From assembly GCF_014483895.1 (NCBI RefSeq), contig NZ_CP059987.1, positions 2,108,001-2,172,000 on the forward strand: a DNA stretch of 64,000 nt. Reading direction: 5' to 3'. The DNA comes from Protaetiibacter sp. SSC-01 (GTDB taxonomy: Bacteria > Actinomycetota > Actinomycetes > Actinomycetales > Microbacteriaceae). Below, piece after piece: positions 17,800-23,950 of this stretch. A model generated the notes under the pieces. That model saw only the letters and a list, made by a program, of their open reading frames with translations. It was not told the origin of the DNA and ran no database searches. How positions within the stretch are numbered: position 1 is the first letter of the stretch; every line of letters starts with the position of its first letter. The position numbers and the translations under genes are program-made.

Positions 17800-17827
17800 G
17801 ACAACAGACACCGAAAGGAGACGGCAG

Positions 17828-17911
17828 ATGATCAACGCAGTGTTCACCAGCCGCGAGCGTCGACTCGCAGCATTCGCCGGCTTCGTCGGCGTCGACATCG
17901 TCCGGGACTGA
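17828..17911 (+). CDS. 27-residue short ORF, possible leader peptide
   Basis: An ATG at 17828 follows a near-ideal ribosome-binding site (AAAGGAG, 7 nt spacing) and a good promoter. The 27-codon frame starts MINAVFTSRERRL and ends VGVDIVRD before TGA. It is Arg-rich in the middle and weakly amphipathic, with no run of a single amino acid that would mark a classical attenuation peptide. The stop codon lies inside the left arm of a hairpin (17910-17949), so ribosomes terminating here would sit against that structure. It may be a regulatory leader for the 98-aa gene at 18110, or an independent small protein. Not recognised. Confidence 0.5.
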   Translation: MINAVFTSRERRLAAFAGFVGVDIVRD

Positions 17912-17949
17912 GCGTTTCTGCGCCACCGTCCATGACGGTGGCGACGCTC
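17910..17949 (+). promoter_or_regulatory. Hairpin overlapping the short-ORF stop codon
   Basis: Outer arms GAGCGT/ACGCTC and inner arms CGCCACCGTC-cat-GACGGTGGCG (10 bp perfect). The left arm begins at the G of the short-ORF TGA. No U-run follows, so it is not a standard intrinsic terminator, though actinobacterial terminators often lack one. Confidence 0.6.
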
Positions 17950-17958
17950 TCGAAGCCC

Positions 17959-17986
17959 GATCAGCGGAGGTCCTCCGACGCTGATC
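17959..17986 (+). promoter_or_regulatory. Second leader hairpin with embedded SD-like sequence
   Basis: Outer arms GATCAGC (17959-17965) and GCTGATC (17980-17986), with inner GGAGG/CCTCC around a single T. It lies between the short ORF and the 98-aa gene. Function is unknown; it may pair with, or be an alternative to, the preceding hairpin. Confidence 0.5.
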
Positions 17987-18109
17987 ACGTCCCGTCCACG
18001 ACCCCGCCGACTGTCGGTGGTGGTCGGTAGCGTGCCGCCAGGAGCGGCACTCCTCCGAGGCATCCCACCAGGCCCGCCTCGACATCCACCACATCTGAGG
18101 ACACCGATC

Positions 18110-18406
18110 ATGAACACCACGCTGACGCGCGACGCGCGTCACACCACCCATCCGTCCCACGAGGTCGAGATGCCCACCGTGCACGCCCCGGCGCGCCCCC
18201 TGAGCCTCGTCGACCGCGCCGCGCTGCACCTCGGCATGGCGCTCATCCGCTGGGGCCGTCGCCCCGGGCGCGAGCTCGCCCGGCACGAGCGGCTCGCGAA
18301 CTCGTTCGAGCTCGGCCTGCTGCACCGCGAGCGTGAGGCGCTCCGCGTGCAGCTCGAGCACGAGCGCGTCGTCTCCCAGACACACGCCCTGGTCCGCGTC
18401 CGCTGA
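18110..18406 (+). CDS. 98-residue Arg-rich small protein of unknown function
   Basis: Starts at ATG 18110 after TGAGGA. The N-terminal ~30 residues are polar and Thr/His-rich. The centre (SLVDRAALHLGMALIRWGRR) is a short amphipathic or membrane-associating helix followed by a basic RRPGRELARHERL segment, and the C-terminus is a charged helix rich in Glu and Arg (LLHREREALRVQLEHERV) of coiled-coil character. I recall similarly organised small proteins in other Microbacteriaceae but know no function. It is the main gene behind the short-ORF leader and is followed by a strong hairpin terminator. Confidence 0.7.
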   Translation: MNTTLTRDARHTTHPSHEVEMPTVHAPARPLSLVDRAALHLGMALIRWGRRPGRELARHERLANSFELGLLHREREALRVQLEHERVVSQTHALVRVR

Positions 18407-18431
18407 TGCGACCGCGAAACGGGACCACCAT

Positions 18432-18466
18432 CGGGCCCGTCGTCGGAGCTCCCGGCGACGGGCCCG
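18432..18466 (+). terminator. Hairpin terminator after the 98-aa gene
   Basis: CGGGCCCGTCG (18432-18442) and CGACGGGCCCG (18456-18466) form a perfect 11-bp stem with a 13-nt loop, 25 nt after the stop codon. There is no U-run. Confidence 0.6.
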
Positions 18467-18543
18467 CCGTGTGAGCGGGCCCGTTCGGCCCGCGCCCGGC
18501 GTGCCACGGAGCCGCTGTCGGTGCCCCGTGCGAGAGTCGTGAC

Positions 18544-19134
18544 GTGCCACTGGACTTCACCGCGATCGACTTCGAGACGGCGAACGGGTCCAGTGCGAGC
18601 GCGTGCTCGGTCGGCCTCGTGAAGGTGCGCGATGGCCAGGTCGTCGACCGCATCGGCTGGCTCATCCAGCCGCCGCCCGGCCATGACCATTTCGTCGAGT
18701 GGAACACCCGCATCCACGGCATCCGCGCCGACGACGTCATCGGGGCCCCCGGATGGGTGGAGCAGCTGCCCGATCTCGTCGAGTTCGCGGGCGACGACAT
18801 CCTCGTCGCGCACAACGCGGGCTTCGACATGGGCGTCATCAAGTCGGCGTGCGCGGCCACGGGGCTCCCCGTGCCCGCCTACTCCTACATGTGCAGCCTG
18901 CAGCTCGCCCGCAAGACCTACCACCTCGACTCGTACCGCCTGCCGATGGTCGCCCTGGCGGTCGGCTTCGAGGACTTCCCCCACCACGACGCCGTCGCCG
19001 ACGCCGAGGCCTGTGCCGCGATCATCGTGCACGCGGCCGACCGGCACGGCGCGATCGACCTGCACGAGCTCTCGGGCATCGCCGGTATCCGCATCGCGTC
19101 GACGGTGCCGCCTGCGGTCGCCGTCGCGTCCTGA
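18544..19134 (+). CDS. DEDDh 3'-5' exonuclease domain protein (DnaQ-like)
   Basis: A 196-residue protein starting at GTG, with the RNase T/DnaQ fold. Exo I is AIDFET (Asp9, Glu11), Exo II is HNAGFD, and Exo III is HHDAVADA with the His and Asp of the DEDDh type. Two metal ions held by these acidic residues support 3'-5' phosphodiester cleavage. It is a free-standing domain with no polymerase, BRCT or helicase fusion, so it may act as an accessory proofreading or DNA-repair exonuclease. It converges on the hypothetical gene ending at 19168. No clear ribosome-binding site is seen. Confidence 0.85.
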   Translation: MPLDFTAIDFETANGSSASACSVGLVKVRDGQVVDRIGWLIQPPPGHDHFVEWNTRIHGIRADDVIGAPGWVEQLPDLVEFAGDDILVAHNAGFDMGVIKSACAATGLPVPAYSYMCSLQLARKTYHLDSYRLPMVALAVGFEDFPHHDAVADAEACAAIIVHAADRHGAIDLHELSGIAGIRIASTVPPAVAVAS

Positions 19135-19167
19135 CGCGCCGCGTTCGGTCGGGCGCGCGCTGACGCG

Positions 19168-19644
19168 TCAGTCGGCCGCGCCTCGCGGCGGATGTAGCAG
19201 CAGCTCCGCGCGCTCGGTGAGGTAGCCCTCGAGCGGCGCGGGGACGGCGCCGGGCGTCCACTCGACGGCGACCCCCGCATCCGTCGCCACGAGCGGCGCC
19301 TCGGGAGCCGCGAGGTCGAGCGGGCGGGCGTCGAGCACGACCGTCGAGCCGTCGCGGATGCCCGACTTCGCGGCGAGCTGCCGCAGTTCGTTGCGTCGCA
19401 GGGCCGTCGCCGAGCGGTGGTTCGGATGCGTGGGTCGCGCCACGACGAGCACCTCGCCCGTCGCGAAGAGCGCGCCCGACGCATCCGCGCACACGGCGCC
19501 GAGCCGCCATACGTCGCCTGCGACGACCATGCGCGTGCCGCGGAACCGGCGCTGCACGATCTCGACCCGCTGCTCGGTGGGCGCGTCGGCGGCGCTCAGC
19601 GCGGCGACCACCCGGTCGACCGCGGCACGCGCCGCATCCGTCAT
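19168..19644 (-). CDS. Conserved hypothetical protein
   Basis: Encodes 158 residues from ATG 19644. The N-terminal third is Ala/Arg-rich and helical (MTDAARAAVDRVVAALSAAD). The remainder alternates short hydrophobic strands, with recognisable blocks RMVVAGDVWRLGAVCADASG, VARPTHPNHRSATALRR and GSTVVLDARPLDL, suggesting a small beta-rich fold. No signal peptide, membrane helix or catalytic motif is visible. I recall similar proteins in Microbacteriaceae without assigned function. It lies between a convergent exonuclease gene and mmsA, from which it is separated by a strong hairpin. Confidence 0.7.
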   Translation of the reverse strand: MTDAARAAVDRVVAALSAADAPTEQRVEIVQRRFRGTRMVVAGDVWRLGAVCADASGALFATGEVLVVARPTHPNHRSATALRRNELRQLAAKSGIRDGSTVVLDARPLDLAAPEAPLVATDAGVAVEWTPGAVPAPLEGYLTERAELLLHPPRGAAD

Positions 19645-19675
19645 GCCATCACCCCGCCGGGACGCTACCACCGCC

Positions 19676-19717
19676 GGCGGGAGAAACGACAACGGGGCGG
19701 GAGTCGTTTCTCCCGCC
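19676..19717 (-). terminator. 15-bp perfect hairpin after mmsA (GGCGGGAG family)
   Basis: GGCGGGAGAAACGAC (19676-19690) pairs perfectly with GTCGTTTCTCCCGCC (19703-19717) around a 12-nt loop. It lies 29 nt beyond the mmsA stop on the minus strand. The same GGCGGGAGAAxCGACAACGG core recurs at 23429, so this is also a member of an intergenic repeat family. Confidence 0.75.
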
Positions 19718-19746
19718 CCGAGGTCACGGCTCCAGCCGCGCGACGA

Positions 19747-21243
19747 TCAGCCGTTCTGGGGGAAGCCCAGGTTGATGCCGCCGTGCGACGGGTCGAGCCA
19801 ACGCGACGTCACGGCCTTCTCGCGCGTGAAGAAGCGGATGGCGTCGGGGCCGTACGCCTTCGTGTCGCCGAAGAGCGAGTCCTTCCAGCCGCCGAACGAG
19901 TAGTAGCCGACGGGCACCGGGATCGGCACGTTGATGCCGACCATGCCGACCTGCACCTCGCGCTGGAAGCGGCGGGCGGCGCCGCCGTCGTTCGTGAAGA
20001 TCGCGGTGCCGTTGCCGTACTTGCCGTTGTTGATGAGCTCGAGACCCTCCTCGTACGAGTACACGCGCACGACCGAGAGCACGGGGCCGAAGATCTCGTC
20101 GGTGTAGACAGCCGAGTTCGTGGGCACCCTGTCGATGAGGGTCGGGCCGAGCCAGAAGCCGTCGGCCTCGCCGTCGATCTCGATGCCGCGGCCGTCGACC
20201 ACGATGTCCGCGCCGTCCTGCGCCGCGACGTCGAGGTAGCCGGCGACCTTGTCGCGGTGCTCGCGCGTGATGAGCGGACCCATGTCGCAGTTGCGGGTGC
20301 CGTCGCCGACCGTGAGGCCCGACATCCGGTCCTTGATCTTGCCGATGAGCTCGTCGGCCACGGGCTCGACCGCGACGAGCACCGAGATCGCCATGCAGCG
20401 CTCGCCCGCCGAGCCGAAGCCCGCGTTGACGGCCGAGTCGGCCACGAGGTCGAGGTCGGCGTCGGGCAGCACGAGCATGTGGTTCTTCGCGCCGCCGAGC
20501 GCCTGCACGCGCTTGCCGGCGGCGGTGCCGCGCTCGTATACGTACTTCGCGATGGGAGTCGAGCCGACGAACGAGACGGATGCGACGTCCTTGTGCTCGA
20601 GGATCGCGTCGACCGACTCCTTGTCGCCGTTGACGACGTTGAACACGCCGTCGGGGAGGCCGGCCTCCTTGAGCGCCTCCGCCATCCAGATCGACGCGCT
20701 CGGGTCCTTCTCGGACGGCTTCAGCACGACCGTGTTGCCCGCCGCGATCGCGATCGGGAAGAACCACATCGGCACCATCGCCGGGAAGTTGAAGGGGCTG
20801 ATGATGCCCACGACGCCGACGGGCTGGCGCACGGAGTACACGTCGACGCCCGTCGACACGTTCTCGGAGTACTCGCCCTTGAGCAGGTGCGGGATGCCGC
20901 ACGCGAAGTCGACGACCTCGAGGCCGCGGGCGATCTCGCCGAGCGCGTCGGAGGTGACCTTGCCGTGCTCGGCGGTGAGGATCGCGGCGAGCTCGGTCTT
21001 GCGCGAGTTCAGGATCTCGCGGAACGCGAAGAGCACGGCCTGGCGCTTCGCGAGGCTCGTCTCACCCCAGGCGACGGAGGCGGCCTTGGCGGTCGCGACG
21101 GCGTGGTCGACGTCGGCCGTGGAGGCGAGGCGCACCTCCTTCTGCACGGTGCCCTTCGCGGGGTTGTAGACGGGTGCGGTGCGGGTGGAATCGCCGGTGA
21201 AGACGGCGCCACCCACCCAGTGGTCGAGGATCTCTGCAGCCAT
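19747..21243 (-). CDS. mmsA: CoA-acylating methylmalonate-semialdehyde dehydrogenase
   Basis: A 498-residue aldehyde-dehydrogenase-family enzyme that oxidises methylmalonate (or malonate) semialdehyde with CoA and NAD+ to propionyl- (or acetyl-) CoA, in valine, inositol, thymine or beta-alanine degradation. The catalytic Cys283 is in SAGERCMAISV. In place of the usual ALDH general-base Glu there is QALGGAKNHML, the hallmark of this CoA-dependent subfamily. FGGWKDSLFGD near the C-terminus is also typical. The ATG at 21243 is preferred over one at 21267 because a TAGCCT -10 box sits 7 nt upstream. No iol or val genes are adjacent, so the pathway it serves is undetermined. Confidence 0.93.
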   Translation of the reverse strand: MAAEILDHWVGGAVFTGDSTRTAPVYNPAKGTVQKEVRLASTADVDHAVATAKAASVAWGETSLAKRQAVLFAFREILNSRKTELAAILTAEHGKVTSDALGEIARGLEVVDFACGIPHLLKGEYSENVSTGVDVYSVRQPVGVVGIISPFNFPAMVPMWFFPIAIAAGNTVVLKPSEKDPSASIWMAEALKEAGLPDGVFNVVNGDKESVDAILEHKDVASVSFVGSTPIAKYVYERGTAAGKRVQALGGAKNHMLVLPDADLDLVADSAVNAGFGSAGERCMAISVLVAVEPVADELIGKIKDRMSGLTVGDGTRNCDMGPLITREHRDKVAGYLDVAAQDGADIVVDGRGIEIDGEADGFWLGPTLIDRVPTNSAVYTDEIFGPVLSVVRVYSYEEGLELINNGKYGNGTAIFTNDGGAARRFQREVQVGMVGINVPIPVPVGYYSFGGWKDSLFGDTKAYGPDAIRFFTREKAVTSRWLDPSHGGINLGFPQNG

Positions 21244-21250
21244 AGTCGAG

Positions 21251-21256
21251 AGGCTA
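21251..21256 (-). promoter_or_regulatory. -10 box for leaderless mmsA transcript
   Basis: Minus-strand TAGCCT, then 7 nt, then the ATG at 21243. This supports the chosen start. Confidence 0.5.
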
Positions 21257-21310
21257 CTCGGAGACATTTCGTTAACATTTTCCGCACGTGTTCGACTGTT
21301 CACGCGTGCG

Positions 21311-21382
21311 AGAAATGCAGGAGGAACGGGGCCTGTGGCCCCTGTTCTCGGGGGTGCGGGCGGCATCCGCTCCTGCATTTCT
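21311..21382. repeat. Long inverted repeat between mmsA and rmuC
   Basis: AGAAATGCAGGAG (21311-21323) and CTCCTGCATTTCT (21370-21382) are perfect 13-bp arms. The 46-nt interior holds a second near-perfect hairpin (GAACGGGGCC ... GGCCCCTGTTC). It lies in the 306-bp gene-free stretch 21244-21549, upstream of both divergent genes. The rest of the stretch is GC-rich with GCGGATGC words and no other feature I can name. Confidence 0.65.
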
Positions 21383-21549
21383 GGGGTGGGGGTGGGGGAC
21401 GCGGCGGTCCGCGGATGCGGCAGTCGGCGGATGCGGTGGTCCTGCGGATGCGAGGTCCTGAGCGGACGCGGGTGGCCGACGGGACGCCGAGTGCGGATAC
21501 CGCGGCCCGTCACCCCGACGATGTCGGCGGCCCCTGCGAAACTGGCGGC

Positions 21550-23082
21550 ATGGACGCTCTCCTGGTCGGCCTCGTGGTCGGCAACCTCCTCCTGTCGGTC
21601 GTGACGCTCGCGATCGTGCTCGCCCGTCGCGCCGGGGGTGGCAGCGCCGAGGTCGACCTCCGCGAGGAGCTGCGTGCACAGCGACGGGAACTCAACGATG
21701 TGCTTCGTCAGGACCGCGAGGAGCGCCTCACCGCGCACCAGGAGGTCCGCCGTGACCTCGACACGTCGCGAGCCGAGGTCCAGCAACGGCTCCTCGCAGA
21801 AGCGGAGGCGTCACGCGCCCGTGGCGAGCAGCTCACGCAGTCGGTGGGCGAGCAGCTCACCGCGTTGCGTCAGGAGAACGAGACGAAGCTCGAGAAAGTC
21901 CGGGAAACCGTGGACGAGAAGCTCCGCTCGGCTCTCACGACCTCGCTCAAGGAGAACGCCGACCGCATTGAGGCGCTCACCAAGGCCAATAACGACAAGC
22001 ACCTCGAGCTGCAGGCCGTTCTGCGCGACGAGCTCGAGAAGCTCCGTCAGGGCAACGAGGCGAAGCTCGAGAAGATGCGCGAGACGGTGGACGAGAAGCT
22101 CCAGGGCACGCTCGAGAAGCGGTTGGGCGAGTCGTTCTCGCTCGTGAGCACGCGGCTCGAGGAGGTGCAGAAGGGGCTTGGGGAGATGCAGACCCTCGCG
22201 TCGGATGTGGGCGGCCTGAAGCGCGTACTGACGAACGTCAAGAACCGCGGCGGCTGGGGCGAGGTCCAGCTCTCCCGACAGCTCGAGGATATCCTCACCC
22301 CCGATCAGTACGAGGAGAACGCTGCGGTGCGTCCGGGCTCGGCCGAGCGGGTGGAGTTCGCGGTGAAGATGCCGGGGCGCGAGGAGGGCGGTGCCCCCGT
22401 GTTCCTCCCGATCGACTCCAAATTCCCGCAGGAGGACTACGAGCGGCTACTCGACGCCCAGGAGTCGGGTGAGAAAGTCGCCATCGACGAAGCGGGCCGC
22501 GCCCTCGAGCGCGCGATCCTCGAGCAGGCGAAGACCATCGCCAAAAAGTACATCGAGCCGCCGCACACGACCGACTTCGCGATCCTGTACCTGCCGACCG
22601 AGGGCCTGTTCGCCGAGGTCGTGCGCCGACCGGGCCTCGCGAGCAAGCTCCAGACGGAACTTCGCATCCTCATCACGGGGCCGACGACGCTCATGTCGCT
22701 CCTCAACAGCCTCCAGATGGGCTTCCGCACGCTCGCCATCGAGAAGCGCAGCTCGGAGGTATGGCAGGTGCTCGCCGCCGCTAAGACCGAGTTCCAGAAG
22801 TACGGGCAGGTCTGGTCAAAGCTCGAGAAGCAGCTGCAGACGGCCCAGAACACGGTCAGCGAGGCCGGTCGACGCACGCGCGCCGTCGAGCGCAAGCTCC
22901 GCAACGTCGAGTCCCCCGCGATCGGGGCTGGGGCTTCGATCGTCGACTCGATGATCGAAGATCTCGATCCCTCCGCGGGCGACTTCGCGGTGCTCGACGA
23001 GCTCGGCGCTGGTCGCCCCGAGTTCGATCCTTCGATCATCTCGCCCGCCACCGAAGACCCTGACGAGGCCGAGTCGGCCTGA
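21550..23082 (+). CDS. rmuC: DNA recombination protein RmuC
   Basis: A 510-residue protein: an N-terminal membrane anchor (about 4-25), a long coiled coil (35-200) and a C-terminal RmuC domain related to PD-(D/E)xK nucleases, with NVKNRGGWGEVQL, FLPIDSKFPQEDYERL and DFAILYLPTEGLFAEV. RmuC is thought to limit inversions at short inverted repeats. The coiled coil contains an internal duplication: LRQENETKLEKVRETVDEKL near 106 and LRQGNEAKLEKMRETVDEKL near 165. The ATG at 21550 is favoured by the membrane anchor; no strong ribosome-binding site is visible. Upstream in-frame sequence is antisense to mmsA and not coding. Confidence 0.93.
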   Translation: MDALLVGLVVGNLLLSVVTLAIVLARRAGGGSAEVDLREELRAQRRELNDVLRQDREERLTAHQEVRRDLDTSRAEVQQRLLAEAEASRARGEQLTQSVGEQLTALRQENETKLEKVRETVDEKLRSALTTSLKENADRIEALTKANNDKHLELQAVLRDELEKLRQGNEAKLEKMRETVDEKLQGTLEKRLGESFSLVSTRLEEVQKGLGEMQTLASDVGGLKRVLTNVKNRGGWGEVQLSRQLEDILTPDQYEENAAVRPGSAERVEFAVKMPGREEGGAPVFLPIDSKFPQEDYERLLDAQESGEKVAIDEAGRALERAILEQAKTIAKKYIEPPHTTDFAILYLPTEGLFAEVVRRPGLASKLQTELRILITGPTTLMSLLNSLQMGFRTLAIEKRSSEVWQVLAAAKTEFQKYGQVWSKLEKQLQTAQNTVSEAGRRTRAVERKLRNVESPAIGAGASIVDSMIEDLDPSAGDFAVLDELGAGRPEFDPSIISPATEDPDEAESA

Positions 23083-23131
23083 CGCGGGCGGCATCCTTCG
23101 CCGCGGGACGCGGCTCTGGGCGGACAGCTGC

Positions 23132-23164
23132 CAGCGGCAGCGGCAGCGGCAGCGGCAGCGGCAG
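23132..23164. repeat. Hexanucleotide microsatellite (CAGCGG)5.5
   Basis: Five and a half perfect tandem copies of CAGCGG start 50 nt after the rmuC stop, in non-coding sequence. Confidence 0.95.
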
Positions 23165-23321
23165 ATCGGTCTCATGTCCGACGGTGGCCGTCCGGGACAG
23201 CGGCGAGCGGTCGTCATCCGCGGGCGTTGTCGCACCGGTCACGGCGCGTCCCCTCCGCTGATGGCGCGCGCGTGTGGGGATCGGTGCAGTCCGACAAGCG
23301 ATGTGCGGTCAGGGCAGCCGT

Positions 23322-23616
23322 CGGCGGGAGAGATCGCAGCACCGGGCGGTGAACACTGCCCCCGGCGGGGGTGGTTGCTCCCGCCGGGTGCACGGACGCC
23401 CGCCCGGTTGCCGCAGCCGGCTCCAGTCGGCGGGAGAAGCGACAACGGGGCGGGAGAAACGACTCCCGCCGCACGGTCACTTCCCCCGCCGACTCCGCTC
23501 TGACATGCGGCAGGGGAAACGGACGGGCGACGAGAGGAACGGACGCGCGGCGGGACAAAAACGGGCCGCGGCGGGGCAAACGCGCGTGCGGCGGGAGTAA
23601 CTTCTCCCGCCGCACG
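23322..23616. repeat. Cluster of GGCGGGAG/CTCCCGCC palindromic elements
   Basis: This is part of the gene-free stretch 23083-23950. Inverted pairs include CGGCGGGAG (23322) with CTCCCGCCG (23378); GGCGGGAGAAGCGACAACGG from 23429 closing with TCCCGCC near 23470, very close in sequence to the mmsA terminator element; and a perfect 13-bp hairpin CGTGCGGCGGGAG/CTCCCGCCGCACG at 23585-23616. Short open frames here have repeat-like, Arg/Pro-rich translations and are not genes. Confidence 0.75.
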
Positions 23617-23659
23617 AGCGGCTACCCCGCCGCGCGGGCGCGAGTGCCGCATCGAGAAC

Positions 23660-23780
23660 GCCCCACCGCGTATCAGGAGCGGTCAATGGATGCGATACCT
23701 CCGCACGTCATGCGCCCATCGGGTTTCGATACGCCGTGCGTCGCGCCCTCCGGGCGCGGCGCGCGGCACTCAACCAGCGG
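23660..23780. repeat. Partial copy of the 2400-2986 long repeat
   Basis: Contains GCGTATCAGGAGCGG, CCTCCGCACGTCATGCGCCC, GGGTTTCGATACGCCG and GCGGCACTCAACCAGCGG in the same order as the units at 2400-2986. It sits between convergent rmuC and the ABC exporter genes. The remaining bases to 23950 are GC-rich and hold a direct repeat of CGTGATGTCGAGCGGCGG at 23896 and 23927. Confidence 0.8.
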
Positions 23781-23950
23781 GAGACGGGCACCCCCGCCCG
23801 CTGCGAGGTCGGCAGACGGGCGGCCCGCCCGCTGTCAGGTCGCCGGACGGGCGTTCGGCGCCGGCGCCGATCTCTAGCGGCGACCCCGCGCCCGCCGTGA
23901 TGTCGAGCGGCGGGCACCCCCGCCCGCGTGATGTCGAGCGGCGGCGCCCC

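Noticed and set aside
17828-17911. Classical amino-acid attenuator for the 27-codon ORF
   Set aside because: No run of identical or biosynthetically related codons is present, and the downstream gene is not a biosynthetic gene.
18544-19134. DNA polymerase III epsilon subunit (dnaQ) assignment
   Set aside because: It is only the generic exonuclease domain; actinobacterial replicative proofreading usually lies in the polymerase itself, and there is no polymerase-binding tail, so no gene symbol is given.
19417-21549. A very long open frame upstream of and in frame with rmuC, which would make a >1200-residue protein
   Set aside because: The upstream part is antisense to mmsA, has an Arg/Asp/Val/His-rich composition typical of GC-rich shadow frames, and lacks any domain; rmuC starts at its membrane anchor at 21550.
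23174-23877. Overlapping frames of 100-170 residues in the gene-free region
   Set aside because: They cross palindromic repeats and have Arg/Pro/Ser-rich low-complexity translations on both strands; no promoter or ribosome-binding site supports them.
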